Origin: Acidobacteriota bacterium
GTDB taxonomy: Bacteria; Acidobacteriota; Thermoanaerobaculia; UBA5066; Gp7-AA6
Reading direction: 5' to 3'
Assembly: GCA_020199905.1 (NCBI GenBank)
Contig: JAIVJS010000018.1
Span: forward strand, 1 to 33,198
Length of the DNA stretch: 33,198 nucleotides
A program made the position numbers and the translations under genes. The notes below the pieces were generated by a model. That model was given only the letters and a program-made list of their open reading frames with translations. It was not told the DNA's origin and did not search any database. Positions 24,490 to 32,861 of the stretch are shown piece by piece (within the stretch, counting starts at the first letter, position 1; every line of letters begins with the position of its first letter).

Positions 24490-25755
24490 ATGGAATTCGG
24501 GCCGATCCTGCGGTCGATGGGCCGGAACAAGGTCCGCTACGGGCTGATCGTGGTGGAGGTGGCGTTGACGCTCGCGATCGTCGCGAACTGCGTCAACATG
24601 ATCGGCGACGCGCGCCGCGAGATGGCGCGCCCCTCCGGGTTCGACGACGACAACATCCTCTCCGTCCGGAGCGCGCCGTTCGCTCCCGCGTTCAAGGAAG
24701 ACGGGTATCTCGACGCGGCCCTCCGCAAGGACATCGAGGTCCTGAGGGCGATCCCGGGCGTCCATGCGGTCTCGAACACCCGGTTTCTTCCGTGGCAGGG
24801 GGGCGGAAGCTCGACGACGACGCGGGTGCTGGGCTCGAAGGGCGAGATGCTGCGCAACCAGGTCTACAACGCCGACGAATCGACGCTCGAGACCCTCGGG
24901 TCGCGGCTGGTCGAGGGCCGCAACTTCACGCGGGAGGAAGTGGAGTCGGACACGAAGCGGCTGCGCGAGGTGACGAACTCCAATCGCCCCCGGGGCGCGG
25001 ACGGGCAGCCCATCGACAAGATCAGCCAGGACGTCATCATCAGCCGCGCGTTTGGCGACCTCCTCTTCAAGGATGGAAAGTCGCTGGGGAAGAGCCTCGA
25101 GGACGATGACGGCGACCAGTACCGGATCGTCGGCGTGATCGACCACTTCTACAACCCGTATGGCTGGCCGATCCACGAGTACGTGATGTTCTTTCCGAAC
25201 TACTCCCGAAGTTTCCAGGGCGGCTCCGCTTACCTCCTTCGCGTCGACCCGGGGAAGATGAAGACCGTTCGCCCTCAGGTCGAGAAGGCTCTGCTCGCGG
25301 CGAACGCCGGCCGGAACGTGCAGTTGAAGGAGCTGACGGAGATCAAGGAGCGGTTCCAGTCTCAGTCCGCGCTGCTGGTGAAGATTCTCTCGCTCGTGAT
25401 TTTCCTGCTCCTGTTCGTGACGTCGCTCGGGATCGTCGGCCTGACAGTGTTCTCGGTGGCGGAGCGGACGAGGCAGATCGGCACCCGCCGGGCCCTCGGC
25501 GCGCGAAAGCTCGACATCTTGGGCTACTTCCTTCTCGAGAACTGGCTCGTGACGACCATGGGGCTGGTCATCGGCGTCGCGCTCGCCTACGGACTGAACG
25601 TCGCGCTCGTCACCCGCCTGAACGGGACGCGGATGGACGCCGGTCTCGTGATCATCGGCGTCGCCCTGCTCTGGATCTTCGGCCTGGGAGCGACCTACTT
25701 CCCGGCCCGCAAGGGGGCGGCCGTCGCGCCGGCGGTCGCGACGAGGAATGTGTGA
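24490..25755 (+). CDS. MacB/FtsX-type ABC permease 2
   Basis: 421 residues. First helix ~17-38 (YGLIVVEVALTLAIVANCVN), periplasmic domain with LPWQGGGSSTTTRVLGSKGE and YRIVGVIDHFYNP. C-terminal helices: VKILSLVIFLLLFVTSLGIV, then TTMGLVIGVALAYGLNVALV and GLVIIGVALLWIFGLGATYF. The RQIGTRRALGARKLDILGYF loop is the FtsX signature. It ends APAVATRNV, the usual MacB-like C-terminus. It is a paralogue of permease 1, fitting a heterodimeric exporter. The stop is followed by a large palindromic repeat array. Confidence 0.92.
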   Translation: MEFGPILRSMGRNKVRYGLIVVEVALTLAIVANCVNMIGDARREMARPSGFDDDNILSVRSAPFAPAFKEDGYLDAALRKDIEVLRAIPGVHAVSNTRFLPWQGGGSSTTTRVLGSKGEMLRNQVYNADESTLETLGSRLVEGRNFTREEVESDTKRLREVTNSNRPRGADGQPIDKISQDVIISRAFGDLLFKDGKSLGKSLEDDDGDQYRIVGVIDHFYNPYGWPIHEYVMFFPNYSRSFQGGSAYLLRVDPGKMKTVRPQVEKALLAANAGRNVQLKELTEIKERFQSQSALLVKILSLVIFLLLFVTSLGIVGLTVFSVAERTRQIGTRRALGARKLDILGYFLLENWLVTTMGLVIGVALAYGLNVALVTRLNGTRMDAGLVIIGVALLWIFGLGATYFPARKGAAVAPAVATRNV

Positions 25756-25763
25756 TGGGGGAG

Positions 25764-25838
25764 GGTTGAGCGTCCAGCGTTCAGCGTTGAGCGTCAGCGA
25801 GGAGTTCGACGCTTAACGCATAACGCTCAACGCTCACC
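25764..25838. repeat. Palindromic array of gttgagcgt-type units
   Basis: The left arm has three ~10-base units (gttgagcgt, cagcgttcag, cgttgagcgt) and the right arm three inverted units (acgcttaacg, cataacgctc, aacgctcacc). The arms can pair over about 30 bases with mismatches around a ~12-base loop. It starts 9 bases after the permease 2 stop, between the transport genes and the regulator genes, so it could attenuate or process the operon transcript. Confidence 0.6.
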
Positions 25839-25990
25839 CGTAAGACCCGAACGCCGTTTTTTGCCGAACACGGAAACTCCGGGGCCGAAACCCGCACTCC
25901 GGTAACCTTGGCCATGCGCCGCCGTCTCCCGGGGAGATGCCCTCTCGAACCCTCCGGCGCGCCCGCGGGTCCCCCGCGCCAGGCGAACTG

Positions 25991-27361
25991 ATGTCGCGCG
26001 TCCTGATCGTCGAAGATCAGACGGCGGTGGCCCGGGCTCTCGGCGTGCTCTTCGAGGTGCACGACATTCCCTATCTGTACGCGCGCGGGCCGTCGGAGGC
26101 TCTCTCCGCGGTCGCGGGCGGGGCGGTCGGGCTCGTGATGCAGGACATGAATTTCTCTCCCGGGGCTACCTCCGGCGAGGAAGGGGTCGCCCTCTTTCGA
26201 GCCATCCGGCGGCTCGACGCCGCCATGCCCGTCCTCCTGATGACCGCATGGACCTCTCTCGAGACGGCGGTCGCTCTCGTTCGCGAAGGCGCCAACGACT
26301 ACCTGGCGAAGCCCTGGGACGACGAGAAGCTTCTCGCCTCGGTGCGCACGCTTCTTCGGCTGCGCGCGCTCGAGGCCGAGAACTCGCGCCTGCGATCCGC
26401 GCGCGCGAAGCCGCGGGAGGAGCTCGCTCGCCGTTACGATCTGTGCGGGATCGTCTATGAGAGCGACGCGATGCACCGCGTCGTTTCGCTCTCGGTGCAG
26501 GTAGCGCGATCGGATCTGCCCGTGTTGATCACGGGGCCGAACGGGTCGGGCAAGGAAAAAGTCGCGGAGATCCTGCAGGCGAATTCTCTCCGACGCGCGA
26601 AGCCGTTCATCCGCGTCAACGCCGGCGGGCTTCCGGACGAGCTTCTCGAGAGCGAGCTCTTCGGCGCGGAGGCCGGGGCGTACACGGGATCCCGCCGCCT
26701 CCGGATCGGACGCTTCGAGGCCGCCGACGGCGGCACGCTCTTTCTCGACGAGATTGGAAACCTCTCCGCGGCGGGCCAGATGAAGCTCCTTCGAGTCCTG
26801 CAGAGCTCGGAATTCGAGCGGCTCGGCTCGAGCGAGACCCGCCGCGTCGACGTGCGGGTCCTGTGCGCCACGAATGCCGACCTCCCGGCGGCCATTGCGG
26901 CCGGCCGTTTCCGCGAAGACCTGTTTTTCCGGTTGAACGTGATCGAGCTGGCGGTCCCCTCCCTGAAGGACCGCCCCGATGACGTGCGTCCGCTCGCGGA
27001 AAGCGTCCTGGCCGGCCTTCCTCCGGCGCCCTCGGGTCACCGCTGGACGCTCTCGGCGGAAGCGGAGCGAGCCATGGAGGACCACCCCTGGCCGGGCAAC
27101 GTCCGCGAGCTCATGAACCGGATCCAGCGGGGGGCCCTCGTCGCCGCCGGGGAGTCCCTCACTCCCTCCGACCTCGGGCTCGAGGGAGGGGAGGGCGCGC
27201 CCGGTCCGCTGCCGGCGGGGGAAAAGGCGGCGTTCGAGGAGTTGTTGCGGCGGCATGGCGGCAGCGTGTCGCGCGCCGCGCAGGAGCTCGGCCTGAGCCG
27301 GCAGGCGCTCTACCGCCGCATGGAACGGCTCGGCATCGTGCTCGAACGGCGGCCCCGATAG
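25991..27361 (+). CDS. NtrC-family sigma54-dependent response regulator
   Basis: 456 residues. Receiver domain 1-120 with acidic pocket E8/D9, phospho-acceptor Asp52 (VMQDMN) and switch Lys in YLAKPW. AAA+ domain with Walker A GPNGSGKE (~180), FGAEAGAYTGS at the sigma54-contact loop (consensus GAFTGA), Walker B GGTLFLDEIG and the arginine-finger region GRFREDLFFRLNVIEL. A Fis-type helix-turn-helix ends the protein (GSVSRAAQELGLSRQALYRRMERLGI). It is likely the activator of the -24/-12 promoter at 21034, paired with the histidine kinase that follows directly. The contact loop departs from consensus at two positions (F to Y, A to S), which may weaken sigma54 engagement. Confidence 0.93.
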   Translation: MSRVLIVEDQTAVARALGVLFEVHDIPYLYARGPSEALSAVAGGAVGLVMQDMNFSPGATSGEEGVALFRAIRRLDAAMPVLLMTAWTSLETAVALVREGANDYLAKPWDDEKLLASVRTLLRLRALEAENSRLRSARAKPREELARRYDLCGIVYESDAMHRVVSLSVQVARSDLPVLITGPNGSGKEKVAEILQANSLRRAKPFIRVNAGGLPDELLESELFGAEAGAYTGSRRLRIGRFEAADGGTLFLDEIGNLSAAGQMKLLRVLQSSEFERLGSSETRRVDVRVLCATNADLPAAIAAGRFREDLFFRLNVIELAVPSLKDRPDDVRPLAESVLAGLPPAPSGHRWTLSAEAERAMEDHPWPGNVRELMNRIQRGALVAAGESLTPSDLGLEGGEGAPGPLPAGEKAAFEELLRRHGGSVSRAAQELGLSRQALYRRMERLGIVLERRPR

Positions 27362-27432
27362 GCGCGACACCCGAGCACGCGCGCGCGGGCCGGAGACGCA
27401 CGCGGTTCTCCCTGGCGGGGAAGCTCGCGGCG

Positions 27433-28731
27433 GTGGTGGCGCTCGACATGGCGGCCGTCGCGGCCGTCGCGGCGGCCGTCTCCTCGATCGGCGCCTCTCC
27501 TGCGATCGTGTTCGTGAGCGCCCTCGCCGCGGCCCTTCCCCTGGCCGCCTGGACGCTGTCGCGAGTCTGGGGCCCGGTCCGGAGGACCTTGCAAGCCTTG
27601 ACGGACGGGGTCGGGAGCTTCCAGGAAAACGACTTCAGTCTCCGCCTGGCGGTCGGTCGCGACGATGAGCTCGGTGAGCTGGTGACGCTCTACAACCGGA
27701 TGGGCGACGCCCTTCGGCTCGAAAGAAACGAGATCTACCAGCGGGAGCTTCTCCTCGACACGCTCCTCCAGGGCGCGCCGATGGCGATCCTTCTGGTCAA
27801 CGAGCTCGACCGGATCGTCTACGCCAATGCCGCCGCGCGCCAGCTCTTCGGAGGCTCGCGCCGCCTCCAGGGGAGGGGCTTGAGCGAGGTGATCGCCGCG
27901 GCGCCGGAAGGAGGCCGCGAGGCGCTGGCATCCGGACGGGACGCGCTGTTCACCTGGCCGCGGCAGGGGGATGACGGCGAGGAGGAGACCTATCGGATCG
28001 TCCAGCGCCGGTTCACGCTCAACACGCAGGAGAACCGGCTGATCGTCGTCGAGCGCATCACTCCGGAGCTGAGGCGGCAGGAAGTCGAAGTGTGGAAGAA
28101 GGTCCTTCGCGTGTTGTCGCACGAGCTCAACAACTCGCTGGCGCCCGTCAGCTCGCTGCTCCACTCGGCACGGCACGTCGCCAGCCGCGCCGAGGCGGGC
28201 CCCCGGCTGGAAGACATTCTCGGGACGATCGACGAGCGTGTGCGCCACCTGTCCGATTTCCTGGAGGGGTATGCGCGATTCGCCCGGCTTCCCCAGCCTC
28301 TCAAGAAGCCGGTCCAGTGGCGGGACCTGTTCGACGCGGTGAGAGGCCTTTTCCCGTTCCGGCAGATCGGAACGATTCCGGAAGATCCCGCGCCGCTCGA
28401 CGCGGGACAGATGCAGCAGGTTCTGATCAATCTCCTGAAGAACGCGGCGGAATCGGGCGGCCCCGCGGACGAGATCGGGGTGTCGGTCGAGCGCTCCCGC
28501 GACGGTTCGTGGAAGCTGCAGGTCCTCGATCGCGGATCCGGCATGGACGAAGAGACGATGAAAAAGGCGCTCCTCCCGTTCTACTCGTCCAAGCAGACCG
28601 GCAGCGGCCTCGGTCTCCCTCTCTGCACGGAGATCGTGCGCGCGCATGGAGGAACCCTGCGCCTCGAGCGGCGCCCGGGCGGGGGGATGGTCGTGACGTG
28701 CCGACTGCCTGGGGAGGACGTTCGAACGTGA
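27433..28731 (+). CDS. NtrY-like sensor histidine kinase
   Basis: 432 residues from GTG 27433, the first usual start codon in this frame. The frame is open further up and RRTRFSLAGKLAAVVALD just before looks like a genuine N-terminus, so the true start may be a rare codon near the response-regulator stop (27359-27361). Two membrane helices lie in the first ~45 residues, then a HAMP-like stretch (VWGPVRRTLQALTDGVGSF) and a PAS domain (QGAPMAILLVNELDRIVYAN). The H-box is VLRVLSHELNNSLAPVSSL with the HELNNSLAP form typical of NtrY-like kinases. N-box QVLINLLKNAAES; G-boxes LDRGSGMDEE and SGLGLPLCTEIV. It has little periplasmic sequence, so it senses through the membrane or the PAS domain. Confidence 0.92.
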   Translation: MVALDMAAVAAVAAAVSSIGASPAIVFVSALAAALPLAAWTLSRVWGPVRRTLQALTDGVGSFQENDFSLRLAVGRDDELGELVTLYNRMGDALRLERNEIYQRELLLDTLLQGAPMAILLVNELDRIVYANAAARQLFGGSRRLQGRGLSEVIAAAPEGGREALASGRDALFTWPRQGDDGEEETYRIVQRRFTLNTQENRLIVVERITPELRRQEVEVWKKVLRVLSHELNNSLAPVSSLLHSARHVASRAEAGPRLEDILGTIDERVRHLSDFLEGYARFARLPQPLKKPVQWRDLFDAVRGLFPFRQIGTIPEDPAPLDAGQMQQVLINLLKNAAESGGPADEIGVSVERSRDGSWKLQVLDRGSGMDEETMKKALLPFYSSKQTGSGLGLPLCTEIVRAHGGTLRLERRPGGGMVVTCRLPGEDVRT

Positions 28732-28840
28732 GAGAACGAGCGAGGTCAGGACCGGAGAGGTGGCGAACGGTGTGGAGGGCCTGTTCGGCGGTGAGGACCG
28801 GGGCCTCGGCAGCCGTCAGCCTGCCGCACGACGGCGCGGC

Positions 28841-29758
28841 TCACGCGGATTTGTCCGCAACCTCTTCGTGCCCCTCGCTCACCCTCATGGCGCCACGCGA
28901 CGTATCCGGGCGGGAGCCCAGAACGATCTTCGAGTGGGCGCGAGTGAACTCGGCGCCGAGGAGAAGGATCGAAGTGGCGTAATACACCCACAGCAAAATG
29001 ACGACGAGAGCGCCCGCCGTGCCGTAAGGGGACGCGACGGCGGTACGCCCGACGTACAGCTCGAAAAGCCACTTCCCGACCTGAAATGCGATCGACGCGA
29101 TCACGGCGCCGAGACCTACGTCCTTCCAGGCTAGCTCGCGATCGGGCAGGATGCGGTAGATCATCGCGAACAGGGCGGAGAAGATGATCAGGCTCATGAA
29201 CAGGTTCAGCGACTGGAGCATCGCGGGCGACAGGGCGTAGTGCAGACTGACCCAGTCCTGAAGGGCCCCGATGGCGGCGGACAGAGCGAGTGAGACGAGC
29301 AGGAGAAACCCGAGCCCGAGCAGGACCGCGAAGGAGACGAGCCGCTTTCTCAGCAGCGTCCGGAGGACGTGCCCTTTCTGCGGAGCGACGTCCCACACCC
29401 GGTTCAAGGAGCTCTGGAGCTGGACGAGCAGGGCGGTCGCCCCCGCGAGAACCGAGACTCCGCCGAGGACCGCCGCAACCCCCCGCTTCTCGTCTCGGGC
29501 GACGCGCCGCAGGATGGTCTGAATCATCTCTGCCTGCTCGGCTCCCATTACGCTGCCGAGCTGACGCACCACCTGGCCGCGCACCGCGTCTTCGCCGAAG
29601 ACGGCGCTGGCCACCGCGATTATGACGACGAGGACCGGCGCGAGCGAGAAAAGGGTGTAGAAGGAGAGCGCCGCGCTTTCCGTCAGCGATCGATGTTCCT
29701 TCCAGGCCTTCCAGGTTTCAGCGAGGACCTTGAGCCAGCGCGACAGAAGAGACTTCAT
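28841..29758 (-). CDS. YihY/BrkB-family membrane protein
   Basis: 305 residues, ATG at 29758. Opens with LAETWKAWKEHRSLTESAAL followed by SFYTLFSLAPVLVVIIAVAS, the classic start of the family. Six membrane helices in all (others include AAVLGGVSVLAGATALLVQL, FAVLLGLGFLLLVSLALSAA, LFMSLIIFSALFAMIYRILP, GAVIASIAFQVGKWLFELYV and GALVVILLWVYYATSILLLG), with YGTAGALVVILLWVYYATS and LGAEFTRAH near the end as family marks. The transport role is unproven; formerly annotated RNase BN by mistake. It converges with the histidine kinase gene across 109 bases that show no clear terminator. Confidence 0.92.
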   Translation of the reverse strand: MKSLLSRWLKVLAETWKAWKEHRSLTESAALSFYTLFSLAPVLVVIIAVASAVFGEDAVRGQVVRQLGSVMGAEQAEMIQTILRRVARDEKRGVAAVLGGVSVLAGATALLVQLQSSLNRVWDVAPQKGHVLRTLLRKRLVSFAVLLGLGFLLLVSLALSAAIGALQDWVSLHYALSPAMLQSLNLFMSLIIFSALFAMIYRILPDRELAWKDVGLGAVIASIAFQVGKWLFELYVGRTAVASPYGTAGALVVILLWVYYATSILLLGAEFTRAHSKIVLGSRPDTSRGAMRVSEGHEEVADKSA

Positions 29759-29816
29759 TTCGAAGCCGAAAGAACAGGTCTTGCCGGCGCCTGCCCCCCG
29801 TCCCGGCGTGCGACCA

Positions 29817-31010
29817 TCATTCCCCCGAGGGCGCGTCCACTTCGACGAGCTTCTGACGGCCGACCGCGGGTCGATGGATCTCCTGCTCGAGGCCCGGCCG
29901 CACGGGCTTGGAAAATCGAGGCAGCTTCACGGATCGGCCCGTTTTCGCGGAGCGATACAGCGCCCGGATGACGCGGACGTCGGCAAGTCCTTCGCGGCCG
30001 GAGGGCTCCGGGTCGCGGCCCGTCCTGACGCAGTCGGAGAACGTCAGGATTTCCGGCGCCACCTGATCCCGCTTCTGAAACTTCTTCTCGCGGGTCTTCT
30101 CGCCGATCTTCACACGATGCGTCATCCCCTCGGCGAATTCGAAGGCGGGCTCCAGGCGCAGGCTGCCCTTCGTGCCGAAGACGTCGTAGTGATGAGACGA
30201 GGCCGCGCCGAAGCTCGACGTGAACGTCGCGAGCCGCTCGCCCGGAAACTTCAGGACCGCGCTCGTCATTTCGTCGATTTTCTGGAAGCGCGGATCGCGG
30301 TTCCGCGCCGACATCGCGACGACTTCTTCCGGCTCGCTCCGGAAGAGGTACCTGGCGGCGTTCAGGCAGTAAATCCCGATGTCGTACAGGGTCCCGCCCC
30401 CTTCCTCGATCGGGTTCAAGCGGATGTTGTCGGGGTCAGAGACGTCGTTGCAGAAGACCGAGTTGTAAATGCGAGGCTCGCCGAGCCTGCCCGACTGCAC
30501 GATCTCGACCGCTTCGAGGTTCGCCCGTTCGAAGTGGAGGCGGTACGCGATCATCAGCTTGACGCCGTTGTCCGCGCAGGTCCGAATCATCGCCTCGCAC
30601 TCCCTTTCGGTGACGGCCATCGGCTTTTCGCAGAGGACGTGAACTCCGGCGCGCGCCGCGCGGACCGTGTAGTCCTTGTGCAGGTGGTTCGGGACGGCGA
30701 TGTAAACCGCGTCGATCCCGCCGGAGCGCAGGGCCTTCTCATACCGGTCGTAGGCGTAGAGCCGTTCGCGGTCGATCCCGTACTTGCGCCCCAGCTTCCG
30801 GAGCTTCTCGGGCTCGTCAGAGAAGAGCGCCGCGAGCTCCGAGTTGCGTCCCGCATGCGCGAAGGCGGGCAGGATCGCCACCTGCGCGAACCAGCCGAGC
30901 CCGACGACGCCGTAACGGACCTTTTTCGATCCACGCCCGCGGGCGGGCGGCCGTTTCGGCGCCGTCCTTCTCTGACCTTCGACTCTTTTCCCGCCGGTCC
31001 GCGTCGCCAT
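29817..31010 (-). CDS. Gfo/Idh/MocA-family NAD(P)-dependent oxidoreductase
   Basis: 397 residues, ATG at 31010 with aaaggag 8 bases upstream. A basic ~28-residue N-terminal tail precedes the Rossmann fold (VRYGVVGLGWFAQVAILPAF). The family motif CEKPMAV and the catalytic-region stretch GGGTLYDIGIYCLNAARYLF are present. The substrate domain runs from ~160 to 360. Best fit is the glucose-fructose oxidoreductase-like group with a sugar or sugar-acid substrate. No Tat signal (twin Arg followed by a hydrophobic run) is seen, so it is cytoplasmic. The gene is followed 58 bases later by the YihY gene in the same direction. Confidence 0.9.
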   Translation of the reverse strand: MATRTGGKRVEGQRRTAPKRPPARGRGSKKVRYGVVGLGWFAQVAILPAFAHAGRNSELAALFSDEPEKLRKLGRKYGIDRERLYAYDRYEKALRSGGIDAVYIAVPNHLHKDYTVRAARAGVHVLCEKPMAVTERECEAMIRTCADNGVKLMIAYRLHFERANLEAVEIVQSGRLGEPRIYNSVFCNDVSDPDNIRLNPIEEGGGTLYDIGIYCLNAARYLFRSEPEEVVAMSARNRDPRFQKIDEMTSAVLKFPGERLATFTSSFGAASSHHYDVFGTKGSLRLEPAFEFAEGMTHRVKIGEKTREKKFQKRDQVAPEILTFSDCVRTGRDPEPSGREGLADVRVIRALYRSAKTGRSVKLPRFSKPVRPGLEQEIHRPAVGRQKLVEVDAPSGE

Positions 31011-31143
31011 TTCCCCTGCTCCTTTCGAGTCCTCCGTCCCGGCAATCGGGCGCAAAGAAGGTGCCACTCCGCGAAAAAGGGGAGGAGTCGGAAGCAACGC
31101 AGGGGGCTCTCTGTTGGTCCCTACCCGCGCCGCCTCTCACGAA

Positions 31144-31173
31144 GGCTCAACGCTTACCGCTCAACGCTCAACC
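31144..31173. repeat. cgctcaac-family tandem motif
   Basis: Three imperfect units (gctcaacgcttac, cgctcaac, gctcaacc) sit 12 bases after the stop of the M49-like peptidase gene. They belong to the same family as 11927, 18781 and 25764. Confidence 0.55.
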
Positions 31174-31184
31174 CGTCGCCCGCA

Positions 31185-32861
31185 TCACTTCACTCCCTCC
31201 GGAAAGCTACCGCGCGGGTCGAAGTCGACCGGAATCGCCGAAGTGGCCTTCAGGGCCTCGGCGAGCTCGGGAGGCATCGCTTCGTATTTCTTGAACCACC
31301 CTTCCGCGCGGGCGCGGTCGCCGGTCGCCTCGATCTCGAGGAGCTCCCTGGCCAGAGCCGCGATCGCCACCGGCATCCTCGCGAAGTCGATCACGTAGCG
31401 GCCGGATTGCGGGTCCCGCGCGATCGCGCCTTTCTCGGAAAGGAAGTTGAACTCCATCATCTCGGCGCGGGCGTGCGCTTCTCCGGTCCCGAAGCGGATC
31501 GTTCGAAAGATTCCACCGACGAACGAGGCGTAGTACTCCTCCGCGCGCTCCTTCGGCAGAGCGCCGTGGCGGATCAGCCAGTCGAGACCGAAGAGGCCGC
31601 CCACATCCGCCTTCGCCTCTTCGAGACCCGAGAACGCGGGTCCGATGGCTTCGCGAATGTCCCGCTTCTGACCCCCCTGGCGCGCGAACGCCGGCCCGAT
31701 CCCGTGGCTGATCTCGTGCATCAGCGTTCCGACGAGATAGCCCTCGCCCGTGACCTTCGCCGCCTGGTCTTCCCGGAGAAGCACGTGAGAGACCGGGATG
31801 ATGACCTCTTTGACGCGGGCGTCCATGTAGTTCTTGAAGAAGATCCGCTTGCTGCCCTTCAGCTCGTGAATGCGCGGATCGTTGGGGAGATTGTCCGCGA
31901 CGGCCTGGTACCCGTGCCGCAGGTCTCCGGCGCGGAAGGGAGTGTCCATGACCTCCATCGGCGCGAGGCGGCCACGCTTGGACGGACGGTCCTCGGGCGG
32001 AAGCGGCAGGGCGTCCTGAATGTCGGGGACGTATTTCTGAAACAGCGCCAGCTTGCGGCTTTCGCCATCGTTGCGGACCATGACCGCCGCGCCGTACGAC
32101 GTCTTCACGCCGAGCAGGCCGTCCAGGTACGTTTCGTACGGGGCGAAGATGATGTCGAACTTCGGATCGACCAGATCGAGCCACGCGAGATCGCTCTCGT
32201 AGTAGTCGTCGGTGAGAAGGGCTTTCGCCCGCAGACGCAGAAACTTCGCGAAAGCCGGTTCGGCCGAGAGATCCGCCGCTTCCCGCAGAAGGGCCGCGGC
32301 CCGGTCGAGCCACGGCTTGTACTGCACGTGGTACGGAATGGCCTTCAGGCGATCGCCGTCGCGGACGATCACGGTCCGTTCTCCGTAGATCGCCGCCTTC
32401 TCGGCCGGATGCGCCTTCACGTACGCCTCGATGTCGGCGCGCGTCATGCCGGCCGGGTAGAGGGCGCGGCCCGCGGGGGTCGCGCCGCCTCCCACGAAAG
32501 GACGGTTGTCATCGAGGAGGTCGTACCGGCCCCCGTTGATCCAGAGGTAGCGGCGCAGCGCAACGTCGGCAGGCGCGGTTGAACGGGCGAGGGACTGATA
32601 GAGGGCCATTCCCTGCGGGTCCACCTGTCGCCAGTAGATGTTCTCGAGCTCGCGGCTGGCCGCGACGAGCTTCTCGACCAGCTGGCGTTCGCGGGCAGAG
32701 AGAGAGTCGGAGCGAAACGGCAGGTCCACCGACTTCCACCTCGCGAGCCGCTGCTCGAGATCGGCAACCACCGGAGCCTTCACGGGACTCGATTGTGCCG
32801 CGAGGAGACCGAAGGAGATCGAGAACGCCGCCGCCAGAACCATCATGGGGATCTTTTTCAT
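31185..32861 (-). CDS. M49-like zinc metallopeptidase (dipeptidyl-peptidase III type)
   Basis: 558 residues, ATG at 32861. A signal peptide (MKKIPMMVLAAAFSISFGLLAA) makes it periplasmic or secreted. Zinc site HEISHG at His382, Glu383 and His386, with a second acidic motif GLEEAKADVGG at Glu414/Glu415 for the third ligand. The family-specific stretches NGGRYDLLDDNRPF, FAPYETYLDGLLG and EVIIPVSHVLL are all present. Classic DPP III has a six-residue HELLGH motif; this branch has five (HExxH) and closer ligand spacing, as in the bacterial relatives I know. Expected to release short peptides from N-termini, though activity is unproven. The region upstream is rich in repeats. Confidence 0.78.
   Translation of the reverse strand: MKKIPMMVLAAAFSISFGLLAAQSSPVKAPVVADLEQRLARWKSVDLPFRSDSLSARERQLVEKLVAASRELENIYWRQVDPQGMALYQSLARSTAPADVALRRYLWINGGRYDLLDDNRPFVGGGATPAGRALYPAGMTRADIEAYVKAHPAEKAAIYGERTVIVRDGDRLKAIPYHVQYKPWLDRAAALLREAADLSAEPAFAKFLRLRAKALLTDDYYESDLAWLDLVDPKFDIIFAPYETYLDGLLGVKTSYGAAVMVRNDGESRKLALFQKYVPDIQDALPLPPEDRPSKRGRLAPMEVMDTPFRAGDLRHGYQAVADNLPNDPRIHELKGSKRIFFKNYMDARVKEVIIPVSHVLLREDQAAKVTGEGYLVGTLMHEISHGIGPAFARQGGQKRDIREAIGPAFSGLEEAKADVGGLFGLDWLIRHGALPKERAEEYYASFVGGIFRTIRFGTGEAHARAEMMEFNFLSEKGAIARDPQSGRYVIDFARMPVAIAALARELLEIEATGDRARAEGWFKKYEAMPPELAEALKATSAIPVDFDPRGSFPEGVK

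Noticed and set aside
29730..32582. Plus-strand open frame of 950 codons opposite the oxidoreductase and peptidase genes
   Set aside because: It is antisense to two genes with clear families; its Arg/Glu/Val-rich translation has no domain and is what high-GC antisense frames give.
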